Part shown: positions 17,058-25,968 of the stretch, one piece after another
Layout: each line of letters begins with the position of its first letter
How positions within the stretch are numbered: position 1 is the stretch's first letter
NCBI GenBank assembly: GCA_963824885.1
Contig: CAWGQN010000008.1
Location: 56,952 to 120,951, forward strand
Source of the DNA: CAWGQN01 sp963824885
GTDB taxonomy: Bacteria > Actinomycetota > Actinomycetes > Actinomycetales > Microbacteriaceae
DNA length: 64,000 nucleotides
Direction of reading: 5' to 3'
Program-made: the position numbers and the translations under genes
Notes under the pieces: generated by a model
Told to the model about the DNA's origin: nothing
Seen by the model: the letters and a program-made list of their open reading frames with translations, nothing else
Database searches by the model: none

Positions 17058-18581
17058 ATGAAGCCCAAAAAAAGTCCAGTACCCGAGGCGGCAAGTCATA
17101 CACACCCCCTCACCAGCATTGAAGAGCGCACGGTAACGAGCACGGTGCCGACTCCCAAGACTCGCACGGAACGCGATTCACTCGGGTCCCTCGAGGTTCC
17201 CGTCGACGCGTATTGGGGAATCCACACGGCACGCGCGGTCACGAATTTTCCGATTGCGAAGCGACCCATTTCTGTCTATCCCGATCTGATTGTGGCGCTC
17301 GCGTTTGTCAAGCAAGCGGCCGCACGCGCGAACGCAGCGATTGGGGTTCTCGAGCGTGATACGGCTGCGCTTATTGACCGAGCGTGTCAAGAGGTCATCG
17401 AAGGCCACCTCCACGACGAGTTTGTCGTGGGAGTTATTCAGGGGGGAGCCGGAACGTCGACAAACATGAACGCCAACGAAGTCATTGCCAACCGCGCAAT
17501 GGAACTTGGCGGTCATGCCAAAGGCGATTACGCGTTTGTGCACCCCATAGACGATGTCAACAGAAGCCAATCGACGAACGACGTTTATCCGACCGCCGTC
17601 AAGATATCGCTGTGTCTCGCTCTCGGCCACATGCTCGACGAGCTTGGTCTGCTGCGCGAGGCATTTTCGCGCAAGTCCAAAGAATTCGCCCAGATCCTTA
17701 AGGTGGGGCGAACGCAATTGCAAGACGCAGTTCCGATGACCCTCGGGCAGGAATTTCACGGGTTCGCGACGACGTTGGGCGAAGACCACGCGCGTTTGAC
17801 TGAAACGATTTGGCTTCTCGCCGAAATCAACTTGGGTGCGACGGCGATCGGCACGGGAATAACCGCTGACCCGCGTTACGCGGCCGCGGTCGTTCGTCAC
17901 CTGAGCGAAATTACGGGCCTCAAGCTCGAAACGGCACCCGATCTCGTCGAGGCAACGAGCGACGCGGGTGCTTATATGTCGTTTAGCGGAGCCCTCAAGC
18001 GCTCGGCAATAAAATTGTCGAAGATTTGTAACGACTTGCGACTGCTATCGAGTGGTCCGCAAGCCGGATTGGGCGAGATTAATCTCCCCGCGATGCAGGC
18101 CGGTTCGAGCATTATGCCGGGCAAGGTGAATCCGGTGATTCCCGAAGTCGTCAATCAGGTCGCGTTCGCGGTCGCGGGGACCGATGTGACCGTCACGATG
18201 GCAGCCGAGGCGGGTCAGCTTCAATTGAATGCGTTTGAGCCGGTCATTGCCCACTCTCTCTTGCAATCTCTCTCGTGGATGACGCAAGCGTGCCGCACGC
18301 TTCGGGTGAATTGCGTCGACGGAATTACGGCAAATATCGAACGGTTGGGCGCGATGGTCGGGTCTTCCGTGGGCGTGGTCACGGCGCTCACACCGCGAAT
18401 TGGTTACGCCGCGTCGGCAGCGCTCGCCGAAGCGGCACTCCTCACGGGCCGAAGCATTGTCGACCTCGTCGTCGAGTCGAATCTGCTCACTCGAGAAGAG
18501 TGCGAGGCGCTGTTGTCTCCCGCGCGCTTATCGGGCATTGAGATCACGTCAACGACGGTGCCAATCAAGCGCCCCCTTTGA
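17058..18581 (+). CDS. aspA: Aspartate ammonia-lyase
   Basis: Reversibly converts L-aspartate to fumarate and ammonia. The fumarase/aspartase signature GSSIMPGKVNP, holding the catalytic Ser loop, is intact. So are GGAGTSTNMNANEV, RSQSTNDVYPTA and VGRTQLQDAVP. It has about 507 residues with an N-terminal extension of some 45 polar residues before the usual TERDSLGSLEVP start. ATG 17058 has the ribosome site AAGGAAGAGG; a GTG at 17016 would translate through the leader hairpin. It is divergent from the permease gene, and its 3' end overlaps the convergent hydrolase gene by 17 bases. Confidence 0.9.
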   Translation: MKPKKSPVPEAASHTHPLTSIEERTVTSTVPTPKTRTERDSLGSLEVPVDAYWGIHTARAVTNFPIAKRPISVYPDLIVALAFVKQAAARANAAIGVLERDTAALIDRACQEVIEGHLHDEFVVGVIQGGAGTSTNMNANEVIANRAMELGGHAKGDYAFVHPIDDVNRSQSTNDVYPTAVKISLCLALGHMLDELGLLREAFSRKSKEFAQILKVGRTQLQDAVPMTLGQEFHGFATTLGEDHARLTETIWLLAEINLGATAIGTGITADPRYAAAVVRHLSEITGLKLETAPDLVEATSDAGAYMSFSGALKRSAIKLSKICNDLRLLSSGPQAGLGEINLPAMQAGSSIMPGKVNPVIPEVVNQVAFAVAGTDVTVTMAAEAGQLQLNAFEPVIAHSLLQSLSWMTQACRTLRVNCVDGITANIERLGAMVGSSVGVVTALTPRIGYAASAALAEAALLTGRSIVDLVVESNLLTREECEALLSPARLSGIEITSTTVPIKRPL

Positions 18582-19413
18582 TCACACGGCAGTGGGTGGT
18601 GAGTTCGCCAATGATTTCGATTGAGACGGTCACGGTCGATCCGTCACCGAGAAAAAGTGGGGGAGTGCGCGAATAACCGGCCCCGCCCGGCGAACCCGTC
18701 GAGATGAGTGTTCCGGGAGCAAGCGTCGTGCTGTGCGAGAGAAAGGATACAATCTCTGCGACCGAGCGAACCATCATTGCGGTAGTTGCATCTTGCACGA
18801 CGTGTCCGTCAACCACCGTCGTGAGACGCAAGTCTTGTGGGTCGGTTATTTCGTCGCGCGTGACGACCGCGGGACCGACGGGCGAAAAACCGTCAAACGA
18901 TTTGCACCGAGTCCACTGCGCTTCACTGAACTGAACGTTGCGCGCGGTGATGTCGTTGACGGCGGTGTATCCAAACACGTAGTCGAGAGCATCGTGTGGT
19001 CGTACATCGCGCGCAGGCCGACCGATGATCACGCCGAGTTCGGCCTCAAAGTCGACTTGAGCGCTGAGGCTCTCGTTCCAGACCGTTGTCTGGCCGTGCC
19101 CCGTGAGCGAACTGGGCAACAGGGAAAAGACGGTTGGTGTCGAGCTGGATGCGAGTTCGAGTTCGGTGGCATGTGCCGCGTAATTGAGGCCAACCGCAAG
19201 AATTGCTGGAGGACGCACTACTGCAGCGGCTTCGCGAAAATCATGTCGATCAACCAGATTCTCGCCTCGCGTAATCGAGCGTTCCACGATCGATCTCACT
19301 CGGCCAATTTCGGCCTCGCCACTCTCGAGAAGCGCTTGTAGGTCGCGCGGAGCGTCATCGAGAACGGCGTCGAGAAACAATGCGGACTCACCAACTAAGA
19401 CGGCGAGCCGCAT
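18565..19413 (-). CDS. Fumarylacetoacetate hydrolase-family protein
   Basis: About 282 residues. The C-terminal FAH-fold domain begins near ILAVGLNYAAHATE and carries the metal-binding acidic motif in VDFEAELGVIIGR, then FGYTAVNDITARNVQ and TGSPGGAGYSRTPP. Family members hydrolyse or decarboxylate acylpyruvates and related dioates from aromatic breakdown; the substrate cannot be told from sequence. I chose the start at MRLAVLV because the further 19 upstream residues fall in an unlikely N-terminal extension. The gene converges on aspA. Confidence 0.8.
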   Translation of the reverse strand: MRLAVLVGESALFLDAVLDDAPRDLQALLESGEAEIGRVRSIVERSITRGENLVDRHDFREAAAVVRPPAILAVGLNYAAHATELELASSSTPTVFSLLPSSLTGHGQTTVWNESLSAQVDFEAELGVIIGRPARDVRPHDALDYVFGYTAVNDITARNVQFSEAQWTRCKSFDGFSPVGPAVVTRDEITDPQDLRLTTVVDGHVVQDATTAMMVRSVAEIVSFLSHSTTLAPGTLISTGSPGGAGYSRTPPLFLGDGSTVTVSIEIIGELTTHCRVIKGGA

Positions 19414-19551
19414 TGATTCACTGGAATTATCGTCGGGCGAATGTCGTGGGTTTAGGTGGGCAAATCTCACTGACCAAGGTTATAGGCATCGCGGTCCGCT
19501 GGTTGACGTGACAACTACACTGGACACCCGGAATGATTGCGGGGAGCGTGC

Positions 19552-21834
19552 GTGGTCGATACTGAACTGGCGAAAGAGCAGCGTTACGTTGCGGGACTCT
19601 ATCGTCGACTCGACGAGTTGAAAAACGAAGCACTTACATCGCTCGACAGGGTGCGAGGAACGAGTGCTGGCGGCAACCACCAGAGCCGCTCCGAGCGTGA
19701 TGCGTACTCGCGCATGTATGAAAATCGCATTGCGCAGCTCGGCGAGATTACCGAGCGCTTGGCGTTCGGTCGGCTTGAGCTCGATGGTGACGCGCACCAT
19801 TCGGGAACAGGACCGACCAATCCTCGATTTCGATATGTCGGTCGAATAGGGTTGCGCGACAACGATCAGAACTCGATCCTGCTCGATTGGCGCGCTCCTC
19901 AAGCGAGCGCTTTCTATCAGGCAACGGCGGTGTCTCCAATGGGGACTCGCGCTCGACGACACCTGACGAGTCGTGGCCGAGACATCGTTCGAATTGACGA
20001 CGAGATTTTTGACCGGGCACTGCTCGCCGATAAATCGAGTGCGATTCGCGGCGATGGCGCGCTCATGGCGGCTCTTTCTGCTCAACGAACCGGGCGCATG
20101 CACGACATTGTCGCGACGATCCAATCGGAGCAAGATCGCATTATCCGCTCGGAATTGAAGGGCGCGATGGTCGTTCAGGGCGGGCCGGGAACCGGCAAGA
20201 CGATTGTTGCGCTCCACCGCGCCGCTTATTTGCTCTATACCCATCGTGAACGGCTCGCGTCGTCTGGCGTTCTAGTCGTCGGACCCTCACGGTCGTTTCT
20301 TCGCTACATCGAAGAAGTGTTACCGTCGCTCGGGGAGAACGGCGTGGTGTTGTCAACGCTCGGGACCCTTTTTCCGGGTGTCGAAGCGACCGTGACCGAC
20401 GGGCCAGAGGTCGGGCGGCTCAAGGGTTCGGCCGAGATGGCCGAGGTCATCGGTCGGGCTGTGCGCGCTCGTCAGATAGTTCCCGACTCGACCGTCACCG
20501 TCGGCATCAATAACGATTACCTCGATATTCCACCGCACCTCTTTGCGCGCGCAATCGGTAAGGCGCGCGAGAGTGGCAAAGCGCACAACGAAGCACGGGT
20601 TGTCTTCGTCCAAATCATGCTCTCGGACCTCACTCGTCGTCTCGCAAATCGTTTGCGTGAAAATGGTGCAACGGTCGACGAAGCCGACGAGGCCGTTTTG
20701 CGCGAAGATGTGCGCACGGCGCACGACGTTAAGGTTGCCTTGAACACCGCGTGGCTGCCGCTGACCCCCGAGAAACTCGTCGGCGATCTTTTTGCGCGGC
20801 CGTCGTGGTTTGCAACACTAACGCCCCAGTGGACGCCTGCAATGCGCGCGCTCGTGGCGCGGGCCCGGCACTCGCCCATGACGGTCGACGACGTTCCCCT
20901 TCTCGACGAAGCAGCGGAACTCTTGGGCCAATACGACGTCGTCGCGAGTGCGCACGAGCGCGAAGCGCGAGAGCAACGTAAACGAGACGTCGAAAACGCA
21001 GAACACGCAATAAGAAATATGAACGTTGGCGGAATCGTGTCCGCGGACGACGTCGCGGCCGGTTTTGCTGAAACAGTTTACCGAGGCACAACGGCTGAGC
21101 AAGCGGCATCTGATCGAGAGTGGGCGTACGGTCACGTCGTCGTCGATGAGGCGCAAGAACTCTCGCCCATGCAGTGGCGAATGGTCGTGCGGCGTTGTCC
21201 GCTTCGGTCCTTCACCATTGTGGGAGACATCGCTCAAGCGAGTGCCGTTTCCGGTGCGAAGAGCTGGGCGGCCGCGTTAGAACCCGTATTTGGTCGTGCC
21301 GGGAGAGAGCACACGTGGCGCCTCGCGCAGCTGTCGGTCAATTACCGCACTCCAACTCAAATCGTCGCCGCAGCGGAGAATACGGCGCGCCGCCTCGGCC
21401 TTCCGATAACACCGTCCGTTCCAGTGCGCGAGACCGAATGGCCCGTAATGACTGAGCGGGTCGATCTCTCGCTGGGCGACGATGCCCTCGTTTCCGAGGT
21501 GATATCCGCGGTCGAAGCGGATCGTGCGGTTTCGGAATCTGGAACGCTCGCCGTGTTAGCACCCCACTCGCGCGTGCACCGGATCCTCGCCGGTCTCACG
21601 GCTCGGTTTGGCGACGGGCGGATCGCTGAGGGTGCTCCGCATCTCGCTCGTCCGATTGGCGTGATGGCACCGCATGACGCCAAAGGCCTCGAATTCGACG
21701 CGGTCGTAGTCGTTGATCCCGACGAAATCGTTGCGGCCGAACCCCGCGGGGCAGCGACCCTGTACGTCGCGATGACGCGCCCGACCCAGCGGCTTCGCAT
21801 TGTGAAGGTCGAGGTCGGACGCGCCATCGTCTAA
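19552..21834 (+). CDS. helD: HelD-like RNA polymerase recycling helicase
   Basis: A UvrD-like superfamily 1 ATPase of about 760 residues. Visible motifs are GGPGTGKTIVALHRAAYLLY (Walker A, near residue 210), HVVVDEAQELSPMQW (Walker B) and DAKGLEFDAVVVVDP plus LYVAMTRPTQ near the C-terminus. The N-terminal coiled-coil arm and the YVGRIGL domain before the motor match HelD, which strips stalled RNA polymerase from DNA, rather than repair helicases such as UvrD. GTG 19552 has GGGGA 6 bases upstream; a TTG at 19537 is an alternative. It is divergent from the FAH gene. Confidence 0.85.
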   Translation: MVDTELAKEQRYVAGLYRRLDELKNEALTSLDRVRGTSAGGNHQSRSERDAYSRMYENRIAQLGEITERLAFGRLELDGDAHHSGTGPTNPRFRYVGRIGLRDNDQNSILLDWRAPQASAFYQATAVSPMGTRARRHLTSRGRDIVRIDDEIFDRALLADKSSAIRGDGALMAALSAQRTGRMHDIVATIQSEQDRIIRSELKGAMVVQGGPGTGKTIVALHRAAYLLYTHRERLASSGVLVVGPSRSFLRYIEEVLPSLGENGVVLSTLGTLFPGVEATVTDGPEVGRLKGSAEMAEVIGRAVRARQIVPDSTVTVGINNDYLDIPPHLFARAIGKARESGKAHNEARVVFVQIMLSDLTRRLANRLRENGATVDEADEAVLREDVRTAHDVKVALNTAWLPLTPEKLVGDLFARPSWFATLTPQWTPAMRALVARARHSPMTVDDVPLLDEAAELLGQYDVVASAHEREAREQRKRDVENAEHAIRNMNVGGIVSADDVAAGFAETVYRGTTAEQAASDREWAYGHVVVDEAQELSPMQWRMVVRRCPLRSFTIVGDIAQASAVSGAKSWAAALEPVFGRAGREHTWRLAQLSVNYRTPTQIVAAAENTARRLGLPITPSVPVRETEWPVMTERVDLSLGDDALVSEVISAVEADRAVSESGTLAVLAPHSRVHRILAGLTARFGDGRIAEGAPHLARPIGVMAPHDAKGLEFDAVVVVDPDEIVAAEPRGAATLYVAMTRPTQRLRIVKVEVGRAIV

Positions 21835-21850
21835 CGTATTTGGATTGCGA

Positions 21851-22822
21851 TCATCCCGCCGCGAGAATGTCGACCACGAACACAATTGTGTCGGTTCCGC
21901 TAATACCCGCGTCGTCGTTTCCGGCCTCGCCGTATCCGAGAGCCGGTGGGACCACGATAACGACTTGCGACCCGACCGTTTGGCTGACGAGACCCTGACC
22001 AAATCCCTTAACCATTGTCGCAATGCTCAGCGGAGCCGGGCCACTCTTGCCCCACGACTGATCAAAGATTTTTCCGCTCCCCCACACGACGCCCTGATAT
22101 TGAACAATTACCGTGGCATTTTCGGTGACGGCGGGTCCGTCGCCCTTCTTGAGCACCTCAACCTTGAGTTCGCCGGGCGGGTCGGTCGACGGTATTTTCA
22201 CGGTTGGTGCGCCGTTGTCGTCGAGTGTCACCGACGGAAAACCGTCTTGAGGGGCTTGGTCGGCGCCTGTTGCGCGCGTTGCGGGCAGGATGCTCTTAAT
22301 GTCGAACACCACGGCGATCCCGTGACCAGCAACCTCTTTGAGGTCCACGCCCGGAAATGCGGCCTCCACTTCGCTCGATGAGACGGCCAACGCAATCCGC
22401 GATCCGGCCGTCGAGCACGCGACACCCCGATTGAGAATGCCGCGGAACGCGCGATTTTCACCGACCGAGACTACTTCACCAATGGGATTGTCAAAACCGC
22501 TTGCGCCCAGTTTGGCTCCGGTCGTTCCGTCATAAATTGCAAACGCAATGGTAATCGTGTCGCTTGGTTTTACGGCCTCGCCCCCGCCCGCGGTCACGAC
22601 CGTGCGCTGCATCGACGTTCCGGCCGGTGGGGCCGACAAAGAGACAGCCGGTTCGGTGCCCGCCGCTCCGGATACGACGATGCCATTCGATGCGTCGCCC
22701 GAGTCAAGGCACGCGGGCGCAGAAGGTGTTTGCGAGCTCGCGTTTGGCGGCGTCGAACTACATCCCGCGAGGGCGAGCGCCGCGGTGGCCGCGACAAAAA
22801 AGGTTGTGAGTCGTTTGTGCAC
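21851..22822 (-). CDS. Lipoprotein with tandem FKBP-type peptidyl-prolyl isomerase domains
   Basis: A 323-residue exported lipoprotein. The signal peptide ends in the lipobox LALAGC, so Cys 20 should be lipidated, and a Ser/Pro-rich linker follows. The first FKBP-like domain (about 85-180) is divergent. The second (about 210-320) is more typical, with VIVQYQGVVWGSGKIFDQSW, VKGFGQGLVSQTVG and VPPALGYGEAGN. It probably assists folding of exported proteins at the outer face of the membrane. It is divergent from rpsO and converges on helD with a 16-base gap. Confidence 0.88.
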   Translation of the reverse strand: MHKRLTTFFVAATAALALAGCSSTPPNASSQTPSAPACLDSGDASNGIVVSGAAGTEPAVSLSAPPAGTSMQRTVVTAGGGEAVKPSDTITIAFAIYDGTTGAKLGASGFDNPIGEVVSVGENRAFRGILNRGVACSTAGSRIALAVSSSEVEAAFPGVDLKEVAGHGIAVVFDIKSILPATRATGADQAPQDGFPSVTLDDNGAPTVKIPSTDPPGELKVEVLKKGDGPAVTENATVIVQYQGVVWGSGKIFDQSWGKSGPAPLSIATMVKGFGQGLVSQTVGSQVVIVVPPALGYGEAGNDDAGISGTDTIVFVVDILAAG

Positions 22823-23039
22823 GTTTAGTCCTCAATCCAAATTAGGGAGCAACGACAAGTGTGCCTTATTCAACCGGTGATCGGGCTGAGATCAGCCGGA
22901 TCTGCGTCGAGTGCCCCACGCGCACGGGTCAATCTGCTCTGCTAGACTGCTCCGGTTGCCGTCCAACGGCCGCGGAAAAAGAGAGCCACGAGCATCCTGT
23001 TCGGGGCGTCGCGCAGCGAGTGAAAGGGCGCCAATTTCA

Positions 23040-23309
23040 ATGGCACTTGAAGCAGATGTCAAGAAGGCGATCATCGAAGAATACGCGACTCACGTCGGAG
23101 ACACGGGATCTCCCGAGGTTCAAGTAGCAATCTTGACACAGCGCATAAAAGATCTCACTGAGCACCTCAAGGACCACAAACACGATCACCACTCGCGTCG
23201 AGGGCTGCTATTGCTCGTTGGGCAGCGTCGCCGTTTGCTCGGGTATCTTCAGGACATTGACATTGAGCGGTACCGGTCTCTCATCGAACGACTCGGTCTT
23301 CGTCGATAG
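23040..23309 (+). CDS. rpsO: 30S ribosomal protein S15
   Basis: An 89-residue ribosomal protein that binds the central domain of 16S rRNA. It starts MALEADVKKAIIEEYA and carries the conserved GSPEVQVAILTQRI and the basic HDHHSRRGLLLLVGQRRRLL. Length is exact for the family. It lies upstream of pnp, the usual order. In many bacteria S15 represses its own mRNA, but I see no proof of that here. Confidence 0.97.
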   Translation: MALEADVKKAIIEEYATHVGDTGSPEVQVAILTQRIKDLTEHLKDHKHDHHSRRGLLLLVGQRRRLLGYLQDIDIERYRSLIERLGLRR

Positions 23310-23402
23310 ATCAGCGGCACTCGCGCCGGGTTCTGCTAGGGTAGCGAAGGCGATTCTGCGAGCGCAGAATCTCATATCAGTTACTGCGAGCACGAGAAAA
23401 CG

Positions 23403-23490
23403 GTGCAGGCTAGCAGGCAGCTGGTCCTCGGTGGTGGGGTTCGGAACGAGGTGTCCGCGTCTTTTCACTGGTGGCCAGCACGAGGCCGAG
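23403..23490 (+). ncRNA. Structured leader of pnp (candidate Actino-pnp RNA motif)
   Basis: The 227-base spacer between rpsO and pnp is not coding. It can fold with an outer stem 23420-23424 / 23475-23479, an inner stem 23426-23430 / 23447-23451, and a small CTGG/CCAG hairpin. A conserved RNA structure called Actino-pnp is known in actinobacterial pnp leaders and is thought to allow autoregulation by the nuclease. Location and structure fit, but I could not score it against the family model. Confidence 0.5.
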
Positions 23491-23536
23491 GGTTTGTTGT
23501 TGCCCGTTTCCGTGCTCCGAGAAGAGACAGAGTCCA

Positions 23537-25846
23537 ATGGACGAAATTCTCGTTTCGTTGACAGGCTCCATCACAATAAAGGAGATTGACCTCTTGGAAG
23601 GTCCAGAAATTACATTCGCCGAAGCCGTACTAGACAATGGCACGTTCGGCAAACGAACGATTCGCTTCGAAACCGGTCGCCTTGCACAGCAAGCGCAAGG
23701 TGCCGTCGCCGCATATCTCGACGATGAAACGATGATTCTCTCGGCGACCAGCGCGAGCAAGAGACCGAAAGACAACCTCGATTTCTTCCCGCTGACCGTC
23801 GACGTCGAAGAGCGGAGTTATGCGGCCGGCAAGATTCCCGGTTCATTCTTTCGTCGCGAGGGACGTCCCTCGACGGAGGCGATCCTCGTGTGCCGTCTCA
23901 TTGATCGGCCACTGCGTCCCACGTTTGTTGACGGTCTTCGAAACGAAGTGCAAGTCGTCGTGTCGATCTTGTCGATTGCGCCGGGTGAGTTTTACGACGC
24001 ACTCGCGATTAATGCGGCGAGCGCGTCGACGCAGATTTCGGGACTGCCGTTCAACGGTCCGATTGCCGGCGTGCGTCTCGCACTCATCGGTGATCAGTGG
24101 GTCGCGTTCCCCAACGCTTCTCAGCTTGAAAGCGCGGTTTTCGATCTCGTTGTGGCCGGCCGGGTCGTGACGGCGAGCGACGGTACTGAAGACGTTGCAA
24201 TCATGATGGTCGAAGCCGAAGCCACCGAAGGCAGCTGGCACCTCATCAAGGGTGGGGCAACGAAACCGGATGAGGCGGTCGTCGCGGAGGGCCTCGAAGC
24301 GGCAAAGCCGTTCATTACGTCTCTCGTTGCCGCGCAGAAATCACTTGCGGCACGCTCCGCAAAACCAATTTCTGATTACCCGGTGTTCCCGCCCTATTTA
24401 CCAGAAACGTTCGATTTCGTCTCCGAAATCGCGCACGACGACCTCGTGTCGGTGTATCGAATTGCTGACAAAGTCGAGCGCCTCACGGCCGATGACTCAC
24501 TCAAGGAACGCGTCACGAGTGCGGTTAGCGAGAAAATTGATCGCGGTGAACTCCCGGTCGAGGCGGCCGATCACGCTTCGGCGGCCTACAAGGCCGTAAC
24601 CAAACGTGTCGTCCGTGATCGCATTTTGCGCGAGGGTGAGCGAATCGACGGTCGCGGACTCGCCGACATCCGCCCGCTCGATGCCGAGGTGCAGGTTATT
24701 CCGAGGGTGCACGGTTCCGCGATATTTCAGCGGGGCGAAACGCAAATTCTGGGCGTGACAACGCTCAACATGCTCAAGATGGAGCAGCAAATCGATTCCC
24801 TCTCTCCGGTCACCAAGAAGCGGTATTTACATCACTACAATTTTCCGCCGTATTCGACGGGCGAAACGGGCCGCGTCGGCAGTCCGAAACGACGTGAAAT
24901 TGGGCACGGTTTTCTTGCGGAGCGCGCGCTCGTGCCGGTGTTGCCGAGTCGCGAAGAGTTCCCGTACGCGATCCGTCAGGTTTCCGAGGCTCTCAGCTCG
25001 AATGGATCCACCTCGATGGGATCGGTGTGCGCATCGACACTGTCGCTCTTCAACGCGGGTGTTCCGCTGCGCGCGCCCGTCGCGGGAATCGCGATGGGAC
25101 TCGTTTCTGATGTCGTTGACGGCGAGACGCGATACGCGGCGCTGACGGACATCCTCGGGGCAGAAGATGCTCTCGGTGACATGGACTTCAAGGTTGCGGG
25201 CACGAGCGAATTTGTCACGGCAATTCAGCTCGATACGAAGCTCGACGGAATTCCATCGACGGTTCTTGCCGCGGCTCTGACTCAAGCAAAAGACGCGCGC
25301 GCGACGATTCTTGCCGTGCTGAATGCGGCCATCGCCGAACCCGACGAAATGGCTCCGACGGCGCCTCGAGTGATTTCCGTGCAGATTCCGATTGACAAGA
25401 TTGGCGAGTTGATTGGCCCGAAGGGCAAGACAATCAACGCGATTCAAGACGAGACGGGCGCCGACATATCTATTGAAGAAGACGGCACGGTCTACATTGG
25501 GGCCGTAGACGGTCCGTCTGCCGAAGCGGCACGGTCTCAAGTCAACGCGATTGCTAATCCGCAGAATCCTGAAATTGGCGAACAATTCTTGGGCACAGTG
25601 GTCAAGATTGCGGCGTTCGGTGCGTTTATTTCTTTGCTCCCGGGCAAAGACGGCCTTCTGCATGTTTCGGAGGTTCGAAAACTTGCGGGAGGAAAGCGCG
25701 TCGAAAACGTGGACGACGTGCTTGCCGTTGGGCAGAAAATTTTGGTGGAAATCACGAAGGTCGATGATCGAGGCAAACTGTCGCTCGCGCCGGTTATCGC
25801 GGGTAGCGCCGAGACGGCGGTAGCAATAGACGAGGTCGGCGTCTAG
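23537..25846 (+). CDS. pnp: Polynucleotide phosphorylase / guanosine pentaphosphate synthetase
   Basis: A 3'-to-5' phosphorolytic exoribonuclease. It has two RNase PH domains (first about 20-240, second about 340-560; FFPLTVDVEERSYAAGKIPG and GRVGSPKRREIGHG). A KH domain (IPIDKIGELIGPKGKTINAI) and an S1 domain (LGTVVKIAAFGAFISLLPGKDG) follow at the C-terminus. Two starts are plausible. ATG 23537 has only a weak ribosome site. TTG 23594 has GGAG 9 bases upstream and gives the N-terminus (LEGPEITFAEAVLDNG) that relatives usually show, so the true protein may begin there. A clear terminator follows the gene. Confidence 0.95.
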   Translation: MDEILVSLTGSITIKEIDLLEGPEITFAEAVLDNGTFGKRTIRFETGRLAQQAQGAVAAYLDDETMILSATSASKRPKDNLDFFPLTVDVEERSYAAGKIPGSFFRREGRPSTEAILVCRLIDRPLRPTFVDGLRNEVQVVVSILSIAPGEFYDALAINAASASTQISGLPFNGPIAGVRLALIGDQWVAFPNASQLESAVFDLVVAGRVVTASDGTEDVAIMMVEAEATEGSWHLIKGGATKPDEAVVAEGLEAAKPFITSLVAAQKSLAARSAKPISDYPVFPPYLPETFDFVSEIAHDDLVSVYRIADKVERLTADDSLKERVTSAVSEKIDRGELPVEAADHASAAYKAVTKRVVRDRILREGERIDGRGLADIRPLDAEVQVIPRVHGSAIFQRGETQILGVTTLNMLKMEQQIDSLSPVTKKRYLHHYNFPPYSTGETGRVGSPKRREIGHGFLAERALVPVLPSREEFPYAIRQVSEALSSNGSTSMGSVCASTLSLFNAGVPLRAPVAGIAMGLVSDVVDGETRYAALTDILGAEDALGDMDFKVAGTSEFVTAIQLDTKLDGIPSTVLAAALTQAKDARATILAVLNAAIAEPDEMAPTAPRVISVQIPIDKIGELIGPKGKTINAIQDETGADISIEEDGTVYIGAVDGPSAEAARSQVNAIANPQNPEIGEQFLGTVVKIAAFGAFISLLPGKDGLLHVSEVRKLAGGKRVENVDDVLAVGQKILVEITKVDDRGKLSLAPVIAGSAETAVAIDEVGV

Positions 25847-25863
25847 GCCTCACTGAAACGGGT

Positions 25864-25904
25864 GTTGTCCGTCTCGCGTCGGTGAGGCGGACAACCAGTT
25901 TTTT
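25864..25904 (+). terminator. Rho-independent terminator of pnp
   Basis: Positions 25864-25875 pair with 25884-25895 (12 bp, one G-U pair, 8-base loop). Six T follow at 25899-25904. This is the most classical intrinsic terminator in the window and separates pnp from the polyketide synthase operon. Confidence 0.9.
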
Positions 25905-25968
25905 GGCAACATAGCTCGCCGCCCGTCAGCCTTGTCGCACGTCGCTCGCGCCGTGATACGGTGCGCTC

